A stretch of 64,000 nucleotides of DNA from Mycobacterium paraterrae (GTDB taxonomy: Bacteria; Actinomycetota; Actinomycetes; Mycobacteriales; Mycobacteriaceae): NCBI RefSeq assembly GCF_022430545.2, contig NZ_CP092488.2:4030001-4094000 (forward strand), read 5' to 3'. This document shows positions 8,610 to 17,699 of the stretch, in pieces. Made by a program: the position numbers and the translations under genes. The first letter of the stretch is position 1, and each line of letters opens with the position of its first letter. The notes beneath the pieces are model-generated. The model ran no database searches, was not told where the DNA came from, and saw nothing but the letters and a program-made list of their open reading frames with translations.

Positions 8610-9899
8610 TCAGCTCAGGACGAAGTAGCGGAGCCACAAGTACACCGCACACAACACCGTTGACATCAGGGTCACCACGATGCCTTTGCGAGTGAATTGC
8701 CAGAACGAGATCGGGCTGCCGGCTTTCAGCGCGATCCCTACCATGACGATGTTGGCGCTCGATCCCACAGCGGTGAGATTGCCACCGAGGTCACCGCCCA
8801 GCGCCAATGACCACCACATCACGTCGTGGTGCGCCTGGCCTGGGACCGCCGACGCCAGATGGTCGACGATCGGCGTCATGGTGGCGACATACGGGACGTT
8901 GTCGATGATGCCGGAAACCAACATGGAGACGACGAGGATCAGCATTGTCGTCAACAGCACATTGCCGCCAGTGGCATCCGCGGCCATTTGGCCGAGTCGT
9001 TTGATCACCCCGGTCTTGAACAGCGCGCCGACCATGATGAACAGGCCGACCATGAACAGGAGGGTGTCCCATTCGACGTTGGCGAGATAGTCGGATTGGT
9101 CCAAGCCGGAGATGAGGATGAGGAGGCCGGCGCCTAGCAGTGCCACCAGTGATGGTTGCAGGTGGATGGCCTCGGAGACGATGAAGCCCACCAGTACGAG
9201 GACCATGACGGCGCTGCACTTGATCAGCAGGCCGCGGTTCTGCAGGGCTTCGCGTTCATCGACCGCCATGACCTCGGCGAGTCGCTCCGGGTCAACCGCC
9301 GACTGGCCGCGGAACATCAGCGGCATCATCGCCACAAAGACCAGCAGGATGATGATCACGATGGGCGCCATGTTGAACAGAAAGGCGTTGAACGAGAGAC
9401 CTTTCCGTGCGCCGATGATGATGTTGGGCGGGTCGCCGACCAGCGTCGCTGTACCACCGATGTTGGAGGCGAATACTTCAGCCATCAGCAGTGGGACCGG
9501 GTTGATGGCCAGCCGGTCACACACCAATAGGGTGACCGGGGCTATCAGCAGCACCGAGACCACGTTGGGCAGGATCGCCGAGGCGGCTGCCATGACCAGC
9601 GTCAGCAGGATCATGATCCGCAGCGGCGAGCCGTTGGCGCGCTTGACGGCCCATATCGCGGCGTATTCGAAAATTCCGGTCTGCCGCAGCACGCTGACGA
9701 TGATCATCATGCCGAGCATCAAAAAGATGACGTCCCAGTCGATTCCGCTGGCTTGTGAGTAGAACACGTCTCGCGACTCGATCACCGGCAGTGTGATCAT
9801 CAGGCCGGCGCCGACCAGCGCAACCTTGGTGTTGTTGAATCGCTCCGTGACGATGCATGCGTAAGCGGCGATGAAGACCGCGATCGCGAAGTACGTCAT
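8610..9899 (-). CDS. ArsB/NhaD-type ion permease, copy 2
   Basis: A 429-residue paralogue, clearly the closest relative of copy 1: the two share GGxATLVGDPPNIIIGARKG, IDWDVIFLM, ANGSPLRIMILL and the carboxy-terminal YLWLRYFV. All IT-superfamily landmarks are present, including GGDLGGNLTAVGSSAN. No frameshift or missing helix is seen, so it looks functional. The 177-base gap to the CBS gene downstream (8433-8609) is long enough to hold a separate promoter for the copy-1 pair. Substrate not determinable; see the array finding. Confidence 0.9.
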   Translation of the reverse strand: MTYFAIAVFIAAYACIVTERFNNTKVALVGAGLMITLPVIESRDVFYSQASGIDWDVIFLMLGMMIIVSVLRQTGIFEYAAIWAVKRANGSPLRIMILLTLVMAAASAILPNVVSVLLIAPVTLLVCDRLAINPVPLLMAEVFASNIGGTATLVGDPPNIIIGARKGLSFNAFLFNMAPIVIIILLVFVAMMPLMFRGQSAVDPERLAEVMAVDEREALQNRGLLIKCSAVMVLVLVGFIVSEAIHLQPSLVALLGAGLLILISGLDQSDYLANVEWDTLLFMVGLFIMVGALFKTGVIKRLGQMAADATGGNVLLTTMLILVVSMLVSGIIDNVPYVATMTPIVDHLASAVPGQAHHDVMWWSLALGGDLGGNLTAVGSSANIVMVGIALKAGSPISFWQFTRKGIVVTLMSTVLCAVYLWLRYFVLS

Positions 9900-10100
9900 C
9901 GGCGGGAGTCGCAGCGCCCGATCAGGGTTCGCTTGGCCTCGGCGCTCACGACCAGGATGTCCTCGACGGCGTTCTCGGCATCGGGCTAGCCTATTACACG
10001 GGCTGGTGATGGACGCCGCGCCCGATTGCCGTTACTGGCAAGCCGTCCCGGGTCGTGGAGACTCAGGAGTCGTTGACAAATAAGAGGCGTGAGCCGCCGC

Positions 10101-10550
10101 CTACTCCTCCTTTAGCGCGGCCGACAGCAACCGGGACGCGGTGATCACACCGTGTAGCTTGCCGTCTTTGACCACGGCCACCAGCGGACTGCGCAGCCGC
10201 GCCATGACCTCGGCCACCTCGATGATCGTGTCGTCTGCCTCGGCCACCGGGATGTGCTGCCGCTGCTTGGGCAGCATGTCCCGGATGGTCTTGCCGCTCA
10301 GCTTTTCCGCGGCGTGGTCGGCCATCGTCTCGGTGACCACACTGGCCAGCCCGGGGTCGTCCTGCACATAGCCAGGCACAATGAAGCGCACGACCTGCGA
10401 GGCAGGTAGAACCGCGAATGGCGTCTCCGACGTGTCGGTGACGACGACCAGTCCGTTGAGCCGGTGCTCAGCGAGCAGACGGACTGCGTCAAGCGCGTTT
10501 GAGTCGATTTTTACAACTGGGAACTTCTCGTCGAGATCCTCTGCCCGCAC
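10101..10550 (-). CDS. tandem CBS-domain protein, copy 2
   Basis: A 149-residue single CBS pair, strongly similar to the copy at 7974: MRAEDLDEKFPVVKID at the start, ASQVVRFIVPGYVQDDPGLA in the middle, and SGKTIRDMLPKQRQ before the second CBS with VAEADDTIIEVAEVM. The shared linker PGYVQDDPGLA is specific to this small family. It is transcribed toward permease copy 2, with a 201-base gap (9900-10100). That gap has no credible gene, only a few short antisense frames. Likely nucleotide-sensing partner of the adjacent permease (inference). Confidence 0.87.
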   Translation of the reverse strand: MRAEDLDEKFPVVKIDSNALDAVRLLAEHRLNGLVVVTDTSETPFAVLPASQVVRFIVPGYVQDDPGLASVVTETMADHAAEKLSGKTIRDMLPKQRQHIPVAEADDTIIEVAEVMARLRSPLVAVVKDGKLHGVITASRLLSAALKEE

Positions 10551-10658
10551 ACCGACACAATACGTCCGCGACGAGAATTCGGTTAATGGGACAGGTGTAA
10601 GGAAATTCTCAGGTTGCGTTCGAGGCGGAGTCGGCGTCGTCGGGCGTCGAAGGGGCGC

Positions 10659-11099
10659 TCAGGATTTGAGGGCCGCTGCTAGCAGTCGCGACGCGGTGAT
10701 CACGCCGTGCAGGGCCCCATTCTCGATGACTCCGATCAAAGCGCACCGCTGCTGGGACATCTCTGCGGCAACCTTGATCACGCCGTCGCGGGCATTGATG
10801 GTGGGCACTCGGCGCGGATCCCGAGGCAACAGGTCGCCGACCGTTTTGCCCGCAAGGTTCTGTGCGTGGTCGGACAAGGCGTCCCCGACCACGCCGGCCA
10901 GTGCGATGTCGGCCTGGACATAGCGCGGCAACACGAAGTGCAGCATCTCGGAGGCCAGAATCATCGCGATCGGCTTGCGTGCCGCGTCGGCAACCACGAC
11001 ACCGGGCAGACCGTGCTCGGCGATCATCCGGGCCGCGTCCATAGCGTCAGAGTCCTGCTGCACGATCGGAAACTGCTCGTCGAGGTCAGCTGCTCGCAC
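10659..11099 (-). CDS. tandem CBS-domain protein, copy 3
   Basis: A 146-residue single CBS pair and the most diverged of the three: MRAADLDEQFPIVQQDSDAMD, ASEMLHFVLPRYVQADIALAG, GKTVGDLLPRDPRRVPTINARD, then a GVITASRLLAAALKS end. The same linker position (LPRYVQADIALAG) is kept. It follows permease copy 3 on the same strand by 28 bases, so those two genes are probably cotranscribed, and it is followed by copy 2 after 108 bases. Confidence 0.85.
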   Translation of the reverse strand: MRAADLDEQFPIVQQDSDAMDAARMIAEHGLPGVVVADAARKPIAMILASEMLHFVLPRYVQADIALAGVVGDALSDHAQNLAGKTVGDLLPRDPRRVPTINARDGVIKVAAEMSQQRCALIGVIENGALHGVITASRLLAAALKS

Positions 11100-11127
11100 T
11101 AGGCCACCATACGACCAAAACCCGCCA

Positions 11128-12429
11128 CTAGGCGAAGTAGCGCAGCCACAGATAGCCGAGCGACAGGACGAACGACATTGCTGTTACGGCCGCGCCGCGT
11201 TTGGTGAAGTCCCAAAACGAAACAGGATGACCGGAACGCTGCGCGATGCCGACCGCGACGATATTGGCGCTGGCGCCGACGGGAGTGAGATTGCCGCCGA
11301 GAACGGTGCCCAGCAACAGCGCCCACCACAGCACTCCCGAGCTGTCGTGGCCGGGGATGGTGTCCGAGAACTGCGCGACGATCGGTGTCATCGCCGCCGC
11401 GTACGGGACGTTGTTGATGACGCTGCCCAACGTGAACGAAATCGTCAACAGGAGCAAGGTAGCTTTCCAGGCGTCGCCCTGGGCGATATGGCTGGCCACC
11501 TTGGCCAGCTCTCCGATCACGCCGGTCCGCACCAAAGCGCCAACCATGATGAACAGCCCCGCGAAGAACAGCAGCGTTTCCCACTCGACGCTGGACAGGT
11601 AGAACTCGCGGTCGATGCCCGAGATGACGATCAGGATCCCGGCACCCGCCATCGCCACCATCGAGGGCTCCATGTGGATCTGTCGGTGCAGCACGAACCC
11701 GACAAACACCAGAGACAACACGATTCCGCACTGGGTGAGCAGCTTCGGGTTGCGGATCGCTTCGCGTTCGTCCAGCGACATCACGTCGGCGACGCGTGCC
11801 GGATCCGCGACGAAGAAACCCGGGTACAGGCGTGGGAGTATTGCGATCAGCGCGACGAGAACGAGCAGCACCGCCGGGGCCATGTTGGCGCTGAATTCGA
11901 TGAAGCTCAGGTGGGCGCCGGTCCCGATGATGATGCTGGTCGGGTCACCAACCAGGGTCGCCGCACCGGCAATGTTCGCGGCGATGGCCTCCACGACCAG
12001 ATACGGCGCGGGGTTCACCGCGAGGCGGTCGCAGACCAGCAACGTGACGGGGGCGATGAGTAGCACCGTGGTGACATTGTCCAGGACTGCTGTGCCGAGT
12101 GCGGTGACCAGAATCAACAGGATCATGATCCGTAGCGGAGATCCCTTGGCGCGCTTGGCAGACCAGATTGCCACGTACTCGAAGGCTCCGGTCTGGCGCA
12201 CCACGCTGACGATGATCATCATGCCGAGGAGCAAAAACAGCACGTCCCAGTTGACGCCGGTATCGCGTGAGTAGAAGACGTCGTCGGAACTGATCAACGG
12301 CAGAAAGAACATCAGGATGGCGCCGGCCAGCGCCACCTTCGTCTTGTTGAAGCGTTCGGTGGTGATCAGCACGTAGCAGACCACGAACACCACTGAGGCG
12401 TAGATGGAGTGGAAGAGCGCGCTGGTCAT
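11128..12429 (-). CDS. ArsB/NhaD-type ion permease, copy 3
   Basis: A 433-residue IT-superfamily permease, more diverged than copies 1 and 2. The first re-entrant loop reads GAATLVGDPTSIIIGTG (Thr-Ser in place of Pro-Asn) and the second GTVLGGNLTPVGASAN. These are exactly the substrate-loop positions, so its specificity may differ from the other two. Otherwise the helices, IDREFYLSSVEWETLLFF block and C-terminal YLWLRYFA are conserved. It is the first gene of the minus-strand array and is divergent from dxs. Confidence 0.9.
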   Translation of the reverse strand: MTSALFHSIYASVVFVVCYVLITTERFNKTKVALAGAILMFFLPLISSDDVFYSRDTGVNWDVLFLLLGMMIIVSVVRQTGAFEYVAIWSAKRAKGSPLRIMILLILVTALGTAVLDNVTTVLLIAPVTLLVCDRLAVNPAPYLVVEAIAANIAGAATLVGDPTSIIIGTGAHLSFIEFSANMAPAVLLVLVALIAILPRLYPGFFVADPARVADVMSLDEREAIRNPKLLTQCGIVLSLVFVGFVLHRQIHMEPSMVAMAGAGILIVISGIDREFYLSSVEWETLLFFAGLFIMVGALVRTGVIGELAKVASHIAQGDAWKATLLLLTISFTLGSVINNVPYAAAMTPIVAQFSDTIPGHDSSGVLWWALLLGTVLGGNLTPVGASANIVAVGIAQRSGHPVSFWDFTKRGAAVTAMSFVLSLGYLWLRYFA

Positions 12430-12777
12430 CGGCTGTCCTGTCGGGCGTGTGCGTTGCTCGGCATGGACGGATCAGTGGCTCTCAAGACACGTGCGCCGCT
12501 GCCCATGGGCGTGACAGCGTGATCACACCGTTGAAACGTGACGTCCGTCCGCTAAGCGCGGTGGCGCCGACCGAGCAAGTCATTCCGCACTCCCGAATAG
12601 CCCGTAATTGCGGGAAGACCAACAGCACGTCAAAGAACGCCGACCAGGCTTCCCGGCACACCGGGGGGCTACGTTAGCAGGCTTATCTGTGTTGTTTCTG
12701 AGCGCGGTAGCGGTCGGTGCCGCCAGGTATCTGCGCTGGTCCGCGTGCCAGTTCGGGGTCCTGCGTACACTGACACA
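12430..12777. other. 348-base divergent intergenic region
   Basis: This lies between the starts of permease copy 3 (minus) and dxs (plus). I see no credible coding frame or RNA gene. It must contain the promoter of the permease/CBS array and the dxs promoter described separately at 12766. Confidence 0.6.
12766..12771 (+). promoter_or_regulatory. putative -10 box of dxs, leaderless start
   Basis: TACACT matches the mycobacterial SigA -10 pattern TANNNT. Seven bases downstream is the A of the dxs ATG (12778), which is where transcription would be expected to begin, and there is no Shine-Dalgarno sequence before the ATG. This suggests a leaderless dxs mRNA. No convincing -35 box is seen. Confidence 0.45.
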
Positions 12778-14697
12778 ATGCTTGAACAGATCCGTGGGCC
12801 GGCCGATCTGCAGCACCTCTCGCAGGCGGAACTGCGCAACCTGGCCGACGAGATCCGTGAGTTTTTGATCCACAAGGTGGCGGCGACGGGCGGTCACCTC
12901 GGTCCCAATCTCGGCGTCGTCGAGCTGACGCTGGCGCTGCACCGGGTGTTCGATTCACCGCACGACCCGATCATCTTCGATACCGGCCATCAGGCCTACG
13001 TGCACAAGATGCTGACCGGACGCGCCGCCGACTTCGAGACGTTACGGAAAAAGGACGGGCTGTCGGGGTATCCGTCGCGTGCGGAGAGTGAACACGACTG
13101 GGTCGAGTCGAGCCACGCCAGCGCCGCGCTTTCCTACGCCGACGGGCTGGCCAAGGCCTTCGAGTTGACTGGCCACCGCAATCGGCACGTGGTCGCGGTG
13201 GTCGGCGATGGCGCGCTGACCGGCGGGATGTGCTGGGAGGCGCTGAACAACATCGCGGCGGCGCGCCGGCCGGTGGTCATCGTCGTCAACGACAACGGCC
13301 GCAGCTACGCGCCGACGTTCGGTGGTCTGGCCAACCACCTGGCCATGCTGCGTCTGCAACCGGGCTACGAGAGCCTGCTGGAACGCGGACGCAGCGCGGT
13401 GCGGGGCATGCCGGTCTTCGGCGAGGTGGCCTACCAGTTCATGCACAGCGTGAAAGTCGGTGTCAAAGATGCACTTTCGCCGCAGCTGCTGTTCACCGAC
13501 CTGGGGCTGAAGTACCTGGGTCCGGTCGACGGGCACGACGAGCATGCGGTCGAGGCAGCGCTGCGGCGGGCCCGCGGGTTTCACGGTCCGGTGCTGGTGC
13601 ACGTCGTCACGCAGAAGGGTCGCGGCTACGGGCCGGCGGAAGACGACGAGGCCGACCAGATGCATTCCTGCGGGGTGATCGACCCGATGACCGGGTTGGC
13701 CACCAAGATTCCGGGGCCGAGCTGGACGGCCACGTTCACCGAGACGTTGATCGAGCACGCGACCAAACGCCGTGACATCGTGGCGATCACAGCGGCCATG
13801 CCCGGCCCCACCGGGTTGAGTGCGTTCGGAGATCGCTTCCCGGACAGGCTGTTCGACGTTGGTATCGCCGAGCAGCACGCGATGACGTCGGCGGCCGGGC
13901 TGGCGATGGGCGGCATGCATCCCGTGGTCGCGATCTACGCGACGTTCCTCAACCGGGCCTTCGACCAGATCATGATGGATGTGGCGTTGCACAAGCTGCC
14001 CGTCACGATGGTGCTCGACCGGGCTGGCGTCACCGGCAGCGACGGCGCCAGCCACAACGGCATGTGGGACATGTCGATGCTGGGCATAGTGCCAGGCATC
14101 CGGGTGGCCGCGCCGCGAGACGGCGCCAGCCTGCGTGAGGAACTCGGCGAGGCGCTGGCAATCGACGACGGCCCGACGGTCATCAGGTTCCCGAAAGGCG
14201 ATGTCGGCGACGATATTCCAGCGGTCAAACGGCTTTCCGGGGTGGACGTGCTTGCCGAGCCCGTCGACGGCCTGGGTGCGGACGTGTTGCTGGTGGCGGT
14301 AGGAGCCTTCGCCTCGATGGCGCTCGGGGTGGCCGAGCGGCTGCTCGATCAGGGCATCGGTGTGACAGTGGTCGATCCACGGTGGGTGCTGCCGGTGCCA
14401 GAAGTGTTGCGGGAGTTGGCAGTTGCCCACAAGGTGGTCGTGACGCTGGAAGACAACGGGGTGGCCGGTGGCGTCGGCGCGGCAGTGTCGGCCGCGTTGC
14501 GGTCCGCCGAAATCGACGTGCCGTGCCGCGATGTCGGTCTGCCACAGCAGTTCTTCGATCATGCGTCCCGCGGTGAGGTACTCGCCGACGCCGGGCTGAC
14601 CGACCAGCACGTCGCTCGCCGAATCACCGGCTGGATCGCGGCGCTATCCGGAGAAAACGTTGAGCCGGGCACCGCGATCACCGAGCAGCTGGAATAG
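12778..14697 (+). CDS. dxs: 1-deoxy-D-xylulose-5-phosphate synthase
   Basis: A 639-residue thiamine-diphosphate enzyme that condenses pyruvate and glyceraldehyde 3-phosphate, the entry step of the non-mevalonate isoprenoid pathway (menaquinone, decaprenyl phosphate). It has GGHLGPNLG near residue 40, the ThDP-binding GDGALTGG...NN motif near 143-165, the pyrimidine-domain IAEQHA glutamate near 365, and DRAGVTGSDG near 415. Length and order (PP domain, Pyr domain, C-terminal transketolase domain) are standard. The ATG at 12778 gives the usual N-terminus LEQIRGPADLQ. Convergent with the RNase D-like gene. Confidence 0.97.
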   Translation: MLEQIRGPADLQHLSQAELRNLADEIREFLIHKVAATGGHLGPNLGVVELTLALHRVFDSPHDPIIFDTGHQAYVHKMLTGRAADFETLRKKDGLSGYPSRAESEHDWVESSHASAALSYADGLAKAFELTGHRNRHVVAVVGDGALTGGMCWEALNNIAAARRPVVIVVNDNGRSYAPTFGGLANHLAMLRLQPGYESLLERGRSAVRGMPVFGEVAYQFMHSVKVGVKDALSPQLLFTDLGLKYLGPVDGHDEHAVEAALRRARGFHGPVLVHVVTQKGRGYGPAEDDEADQMHSCGVIDPMTGLATKIPGPSWTATFTETLIEHATKRRDIVAITAAMPGPTGLSAFGDRFPDRLFDVGIAEQHAMTSAAGLAMGGMHPVVAIYATFLNRAFDQIMMDVALHKLPVTMVLDRAGVTGSDGASHNGMWDMSMLGIVPGIRVAAPRDGASLREELGEALAIDDGPTVIRFPKGDVGDDIPAVKRLSGVDVLAEPVDGLGADVLLVAVGAFASMALGVAERLLDQGIGVTVVDPRWVLPVPEVLRELAVAHKVVVTLEDNGVAGGVGAAVSAALRSAEIDVPCRDVGLPQQFFDHASRGEVLADAGLTDQHVARRITGWIAALSGENVEPGTAITEQLE

Positions 14698-14709
14698 TTG
14701 CCGCCGTCT

Positions 14710-14754
14710 CGCGACACGTAAATCTTTTGCGACGACACGCCGTTCGGCGTCGCC
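14710..14754. repeat. copy 3 of an interspersed 58-bp repeat family
   Basis: The segment begins with CGCGACACGTAA, followed after six bases by TGCGACGACACGCC and then GTCGCC. The same words in the same order make up the reverse complement of the repeats at 46804-46861 and 47735-47792. Here the element fills the gap between the convergent dxs and RNase D-like stop codons and contains a small ACGCC/GGCGT hairpin, so it could act as a terminator. Confidence 0.55.
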
Positions 14755-14759
14755 GTAAC

Positions 14760-16052
14760 TTAAATTTCGGCGTCGTCCGCGGCGGGCACGTCTTGCAACG
14801 CCGCTGCCAGCACCGGCACGGTCAACTCCCGCTGCCAGTCGCGGGCCTGCCCTGCGGCCAGGAATTCGTCGACTGCGGCAGCGACGTGACGGGCGCCATC
14901 CCAGTCCCAGCACAGCCGCCGAACCAGGTCGGGCGTCACCAAGTTCTCGGTCGGCACCGACACCCGATCCGACAACTCCCGTAGCGCCGAACGAGCTGCG
15001 TCGAGACGCGCGGCGGCCTCGGGCCGTCGGCGGGCCCACCGCGCCGGCGGGGGCGGCCCGTTGGTCGGCTCGGATTCCTCTTCTGGACCCGGTTTTTCCC
15101 GGGCGGCCTTGAGGGCGGCCAACCAGGTGGAGGCGCTGCGACGCTGCCGTCTCCCGCCGAAGATGGGCAGCGCGACCAAGTCGTCGAGGGTCTTCGGGTC
15201 GGCGGCCGCTGCTTCGATGATCGCCGAGTCGGGCAAAATGCGGCCAGGCGCGATGTCGCGTCGTTGCGCTATTTCGTCTCGCACCGTCCACAATTCACGG
15301 ACCGCGGCCAGGCCGCGTTGATTGCGCACCTTGTGAATGCCCGAAGTGCGGCGCCAGCGGTCCCGACGGGTGGTCGGGGGGTTGTGGCTGGCGGCGGTCC
15401 TGAGGTAGTCGAATTCCTCTGCCGCCCAACCGCTTTTGCCTTGCTCGGCCAGCACGTCCGCGATTGCTGCGCGCAGGTCGATCAACACCTCGACGTCAAG
15501 GGCCGCGTAGTTGAGCCACGCCGCCGGCAGGGGGCGCCGGGACCAGTCCGCCGCGCCATGACCCTTGGCCAGCCCGACACCGAGTAAACGCTGCGTCATC
15601 GCCGCGAGGTTGACCCGGTCGAAACCGGCCAGCCGCCCGGCCAATTCGGTGTCGTACAACGCCGGCGGCTGCATGCCGACCTCTGCCAGGCACGGCAGGT
15701 CCTGGTCCGCGGCATGCAGAATCCATTCGTCGGATGCCATCACCTCCGCGACAGGCCGCAGCACGGACAATGTGTCACCGCCGTGGCTGACCGGGTCGAT
15801 CAGCACCGTGCCCGCCCCGGCTCGTCGGATCTGGATCAGGTAAGCGCGATTGGAGTAGCGGAAGCCCGAGGCCCGCTCCGCGTCCACCGCGAACGGACCA
15901 TGCCCTCGGGCGAGCAGAGCTGCGGCGGCCTCGATCTCAGTGGCACTGACCGATAGCTCGGGCACACCGTCGGCGGGATGCAGCAGCGGCGTGACGTCAG
16001 CCTCGGCGGCCTCGGACGTGTGGGTGGATACCTCGGTCGGCTCGCTGGCCAT
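14760..16052 (-). CDS. RNase D-like 3'-5' exonuclease with HRDC domain (Rv2681-like)
   Basis: A 430-residue protein. The DEDD exonuclease domain spans about residues 35-215: FAVDAERASGF supplies the Asp/Glu of Exo I, the HAADQDLPCL segment the Asp of Exo II, and WLNYAALDVEVL the Tyr-x3-Asp of Exo III (DEDDy type). An HRDC domain follows (RNQRGLAAVRELWTVRDEIAQ...LPDSAIIEAA, about 245-310). The C-terminal 120 residues are charged, with an ARWARRRPEAAARLDAARSALRELS helix. The role is likely 3'-end trimming of stable RNA. Its start is one base from the DUF3000 gene stop, so they form an operon. Confidence 0.88.
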   Translation of the reverse strand: MASEPTEVSTHTSEAAEADVTPLLHPADGVPELSVSATEIEAAAALLARGHGPFAVDAERASGFRYSNRAYLIQIRRAGAGTVLIDPVSHGGDTLSVLRPVAEVMASDEWILHAADQDLPCLAEVGMQPPALYDTELAGRLAGFDRVNLAAMTQRLLGVGLAKGHGAADWSRRPLPAAWLNYAALDVEVLIDLRAAIADVLAEQGKSGWAAEEFDYLRTAASHNPPTTRRDRWRRTSGIHKVRNQRGLAAVRELWTVRDEIAQRRDIAPGRILPDSAIIEAAAADPKTLDDLVALPIFGGRRQRRSASTWLAALKAAREKPGPEEESEPTNGPPPPARWARRRPEAAARLDAARSALRELSDRVSVPTENLVTPDLVRRLCWDWDGARHVAAAVDEFLAAGQARDWQRELTVPVLAAALQDVPAADDAEI

Positions 16053-16053
16053 G

Positions 16054-16638
16054 TCACACGCGCGACCGGGTGCCCAAATCTGTCACCCCGACCGGGGGCA
16101 GCCCTGCGGCGTGCTCGAGCACTTCGCAGAACGCTTCGACATGGGTACCGATGTCGGTGGTGAGTGCCGTCCACGACGCGCGCAACTCGAGCTGGTGGGC
16201 GCGCGGTGGTCCCGAGATGTCGCCGTAGCGCACCGAGGTGGTGGCGGTGACGGTGCCACCTAGCGCGGTGACCTGCTCGGCGCGGGCATCCAGCGCCTCC
16301 ACCAGCCAGCTCCAGGCGACTTCGGGCAACAGTGGGTCGACCGCTTCGCTGGAATCGAGGTCGGCCTGGATATAGGCGACCAAACGCATGGTGCCGTCCC
16401 AGGCGTCGGCGCCCTCCGGGTCGTAAAGCAAGATCAGTCGGCCGAACGCGTCGCCGTCCGACCGCTCCGGAACCACGTCCGTTTCGGGACGCTTGACCTC
16501 GGCGCCCAGGGCGTAGCTGAACGGCGCGAGGCGCTGCGGGGGCCGGATCGGGCCCAACTCGATCTCGGATCGGACGGTCGCCCCGCTCATCGCCTCCACG
16601 GCATCGCGAAACGGGGCAGGCTCGGCTGTCGTCGTCAT
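16054..16638 (-). CDS. DUF3000 protein (Rv2680-like)
   Basis: A 194-residue cytoplasmic protein with no signal or membrane segment. Recognised by ELGPIRPPQRLAPFSYALGAE, GRLILLYDPEGADAWDG and SWLVEALDARAEQVTALGGTVT, which are the conserved blocks of the actinobacterial DUF3000 family. ATG 16638 begins TTTAEPAPFRDAV; the region just upstream (16640-16665) has GGAGGT in the right direction as a ribosome binding site. Upstream gene of the RNase D-like protein, separated by one base. Function unknown. Confidence 0.82.
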   Translation of the reverse strand: MTTTAEPAPFRDAVEAMSGATVRSEIELGPIRPPQRLAPFSYALGAEVKRPETDVVPERSDGDAFGRLILLYDPEGADAWDGTMRLVAYIQADLDSSEAVDPLLPEVAWSWLVEALDARAEQVTALGGTVTATTSVRYGDISGPPRAHQLELRASWTALTTDIGTHVEAFCEVLEHAAGLPPVGVTDLGTRSRV

Positions 16639-16787
16639 CGGCGCCGCACCTCCTCGTCGCTTCGTTCCGCCGCGCAGCGTTGCTGGCGGTTCACAGCGTT
16701 TGACGCTAGACCTATCCGGTGACACGCGGACACAGGCGCGCCGGTTCGGTCCGACGGGCGCGCTCGCGGTGGTCTGCAACGGCATGC

Positions 16788-17600
16788 CTAGTCGCTGGTG
16801 AAACGGGCCGGCCGCTTCTCGCGGTGAGCGGCCAGGCCCTCGCGCACGTCGGGGCCGCCGAAGCTCAGAAATTCCAGGCCAAGGGACGTTTCGAAGGCCG
16901 GCGCGGCGGTCCGGTACCAGTGATTGAGGCTGTGTTTGGTGAACCGGATGGCCGACTGGGCGCCCTGGGCCAGTTCGTCGGCGATGCGGGTGGCGGTGTC
17001 GAGCACGTCGCCGTCGTCGACGCACAGCGAGACCAGCCCGATGCGTTCGGCTTCCTCCCCGGACAGCGGGGCGCAGGTGAGCAAGTAGTACTTGGCCTTC
17101 GCCATCCCGACCAACAGTGGCCAGCAGATGGCGGCGTGGTCGCCCGCGGCAACACCTAGCTTGGTGTGCCCGTCGATGATCTTCGCGGTCCGTCCGGCCA
17201 CCGAGACGTCGGCGAGGAGCGCGACCACCAGGCCGGCGCCCACCGCGGCGCCGTGAATCGCCGAGATCACGGGTTTGTCCAGGTTGATCATGTTGAGCAC
17301 CAGGTCGCGGGCCTCACGCATGATGCGCATCCGGCCGTCGTGTTCGCCCATGGTCTCGTCGATCAGGTCGAAGCTGCCGCCGGAGGAGAACGCTTTGCCC
17401 TCGCCCCGAACCAGCACCGCGCGCACATCGGGGTCGCGGCCGATCGCCGGCCAGATGTCGGCGAGGTCGCGGTGCATTTGCGGGCCGACCGAGTTGAGGC
17501 CGGGGGAGTCGAGAACGATGTGCAGGACGCCGTGCTCGGCGCGCTCGATGCGCAGGCTGGGGAACTCGTCGTAGCTGACTGCTGGGTGGCTGACGGGCAT
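16788..17600 (-). CDS. echA15: enoyl-CoA hydratase/isomerase (EchA15-like)
   Basis: A 270-residue crotonase-fold protein. The oxyanion-hole segments are GKAFSSGGSFDL near residue 70 and HGAAVGAGLVVALLADVSVA near 120. The two canonical catalytic glutamates of enoyl-CoA hydratase are not both evident (HTKLGVAAGDHA stands where E164 would be), so the exact reaction on the CoA thioester is uncertain; a role in lipid turnover is assumed. ATG 17600 is chosen because AGGAGC lies just upstream; a start at 17684 would add 28 residues of no family relevance. Divergent from the DUF2254 gene. Confidence 0.85.
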   Translation of the reverse strand: MPVSHPAVSYDEFPSLRIERAEHGVLHIVLDSPGLNSVGPQMHRDLADIWPAIGRDPDVRAVLVRGEGKAFSSGGSFDLIDETMGEHDGRMRIMREARDLVLNMINLDKPVISAIHGAAVGAGLVVALLADVSVAGRTAKIIDGHTKLGVAAGDHAAICWPLLVGMAKAKYYLLTCAPLSGEEAERIGLVSLCVDDGDVLDTATRIADELAQGAQSAIRFTKHSLNHWYRTAAPAFETSLGLEFLSFGGPDVREGLAAHREKRPARFTSD

Positions 17601-17699
17601 CCGGGCTCCTGACGACTGGGTCGCTGGCATTACCGACGACGAGATTACGCATCCGCCGTTGTGGCGCTTGTTCCGCGTGCGCATGGCTAATCTCGGTTC

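Noticed and set aside
6653..12429. Arsenic resistance operon
   Set aside because: The permeases fall in the ArsB/NhaD superfamily, but there is no ArsR, ArsC or arsenite-specific motif in the window, so arsenic transport is not supported.
13042..14610. A 522-codon minus-strand frame
   Set aside because: It is antisense to dxs, which is certain from its thiamine-binding and catalytic motifs.
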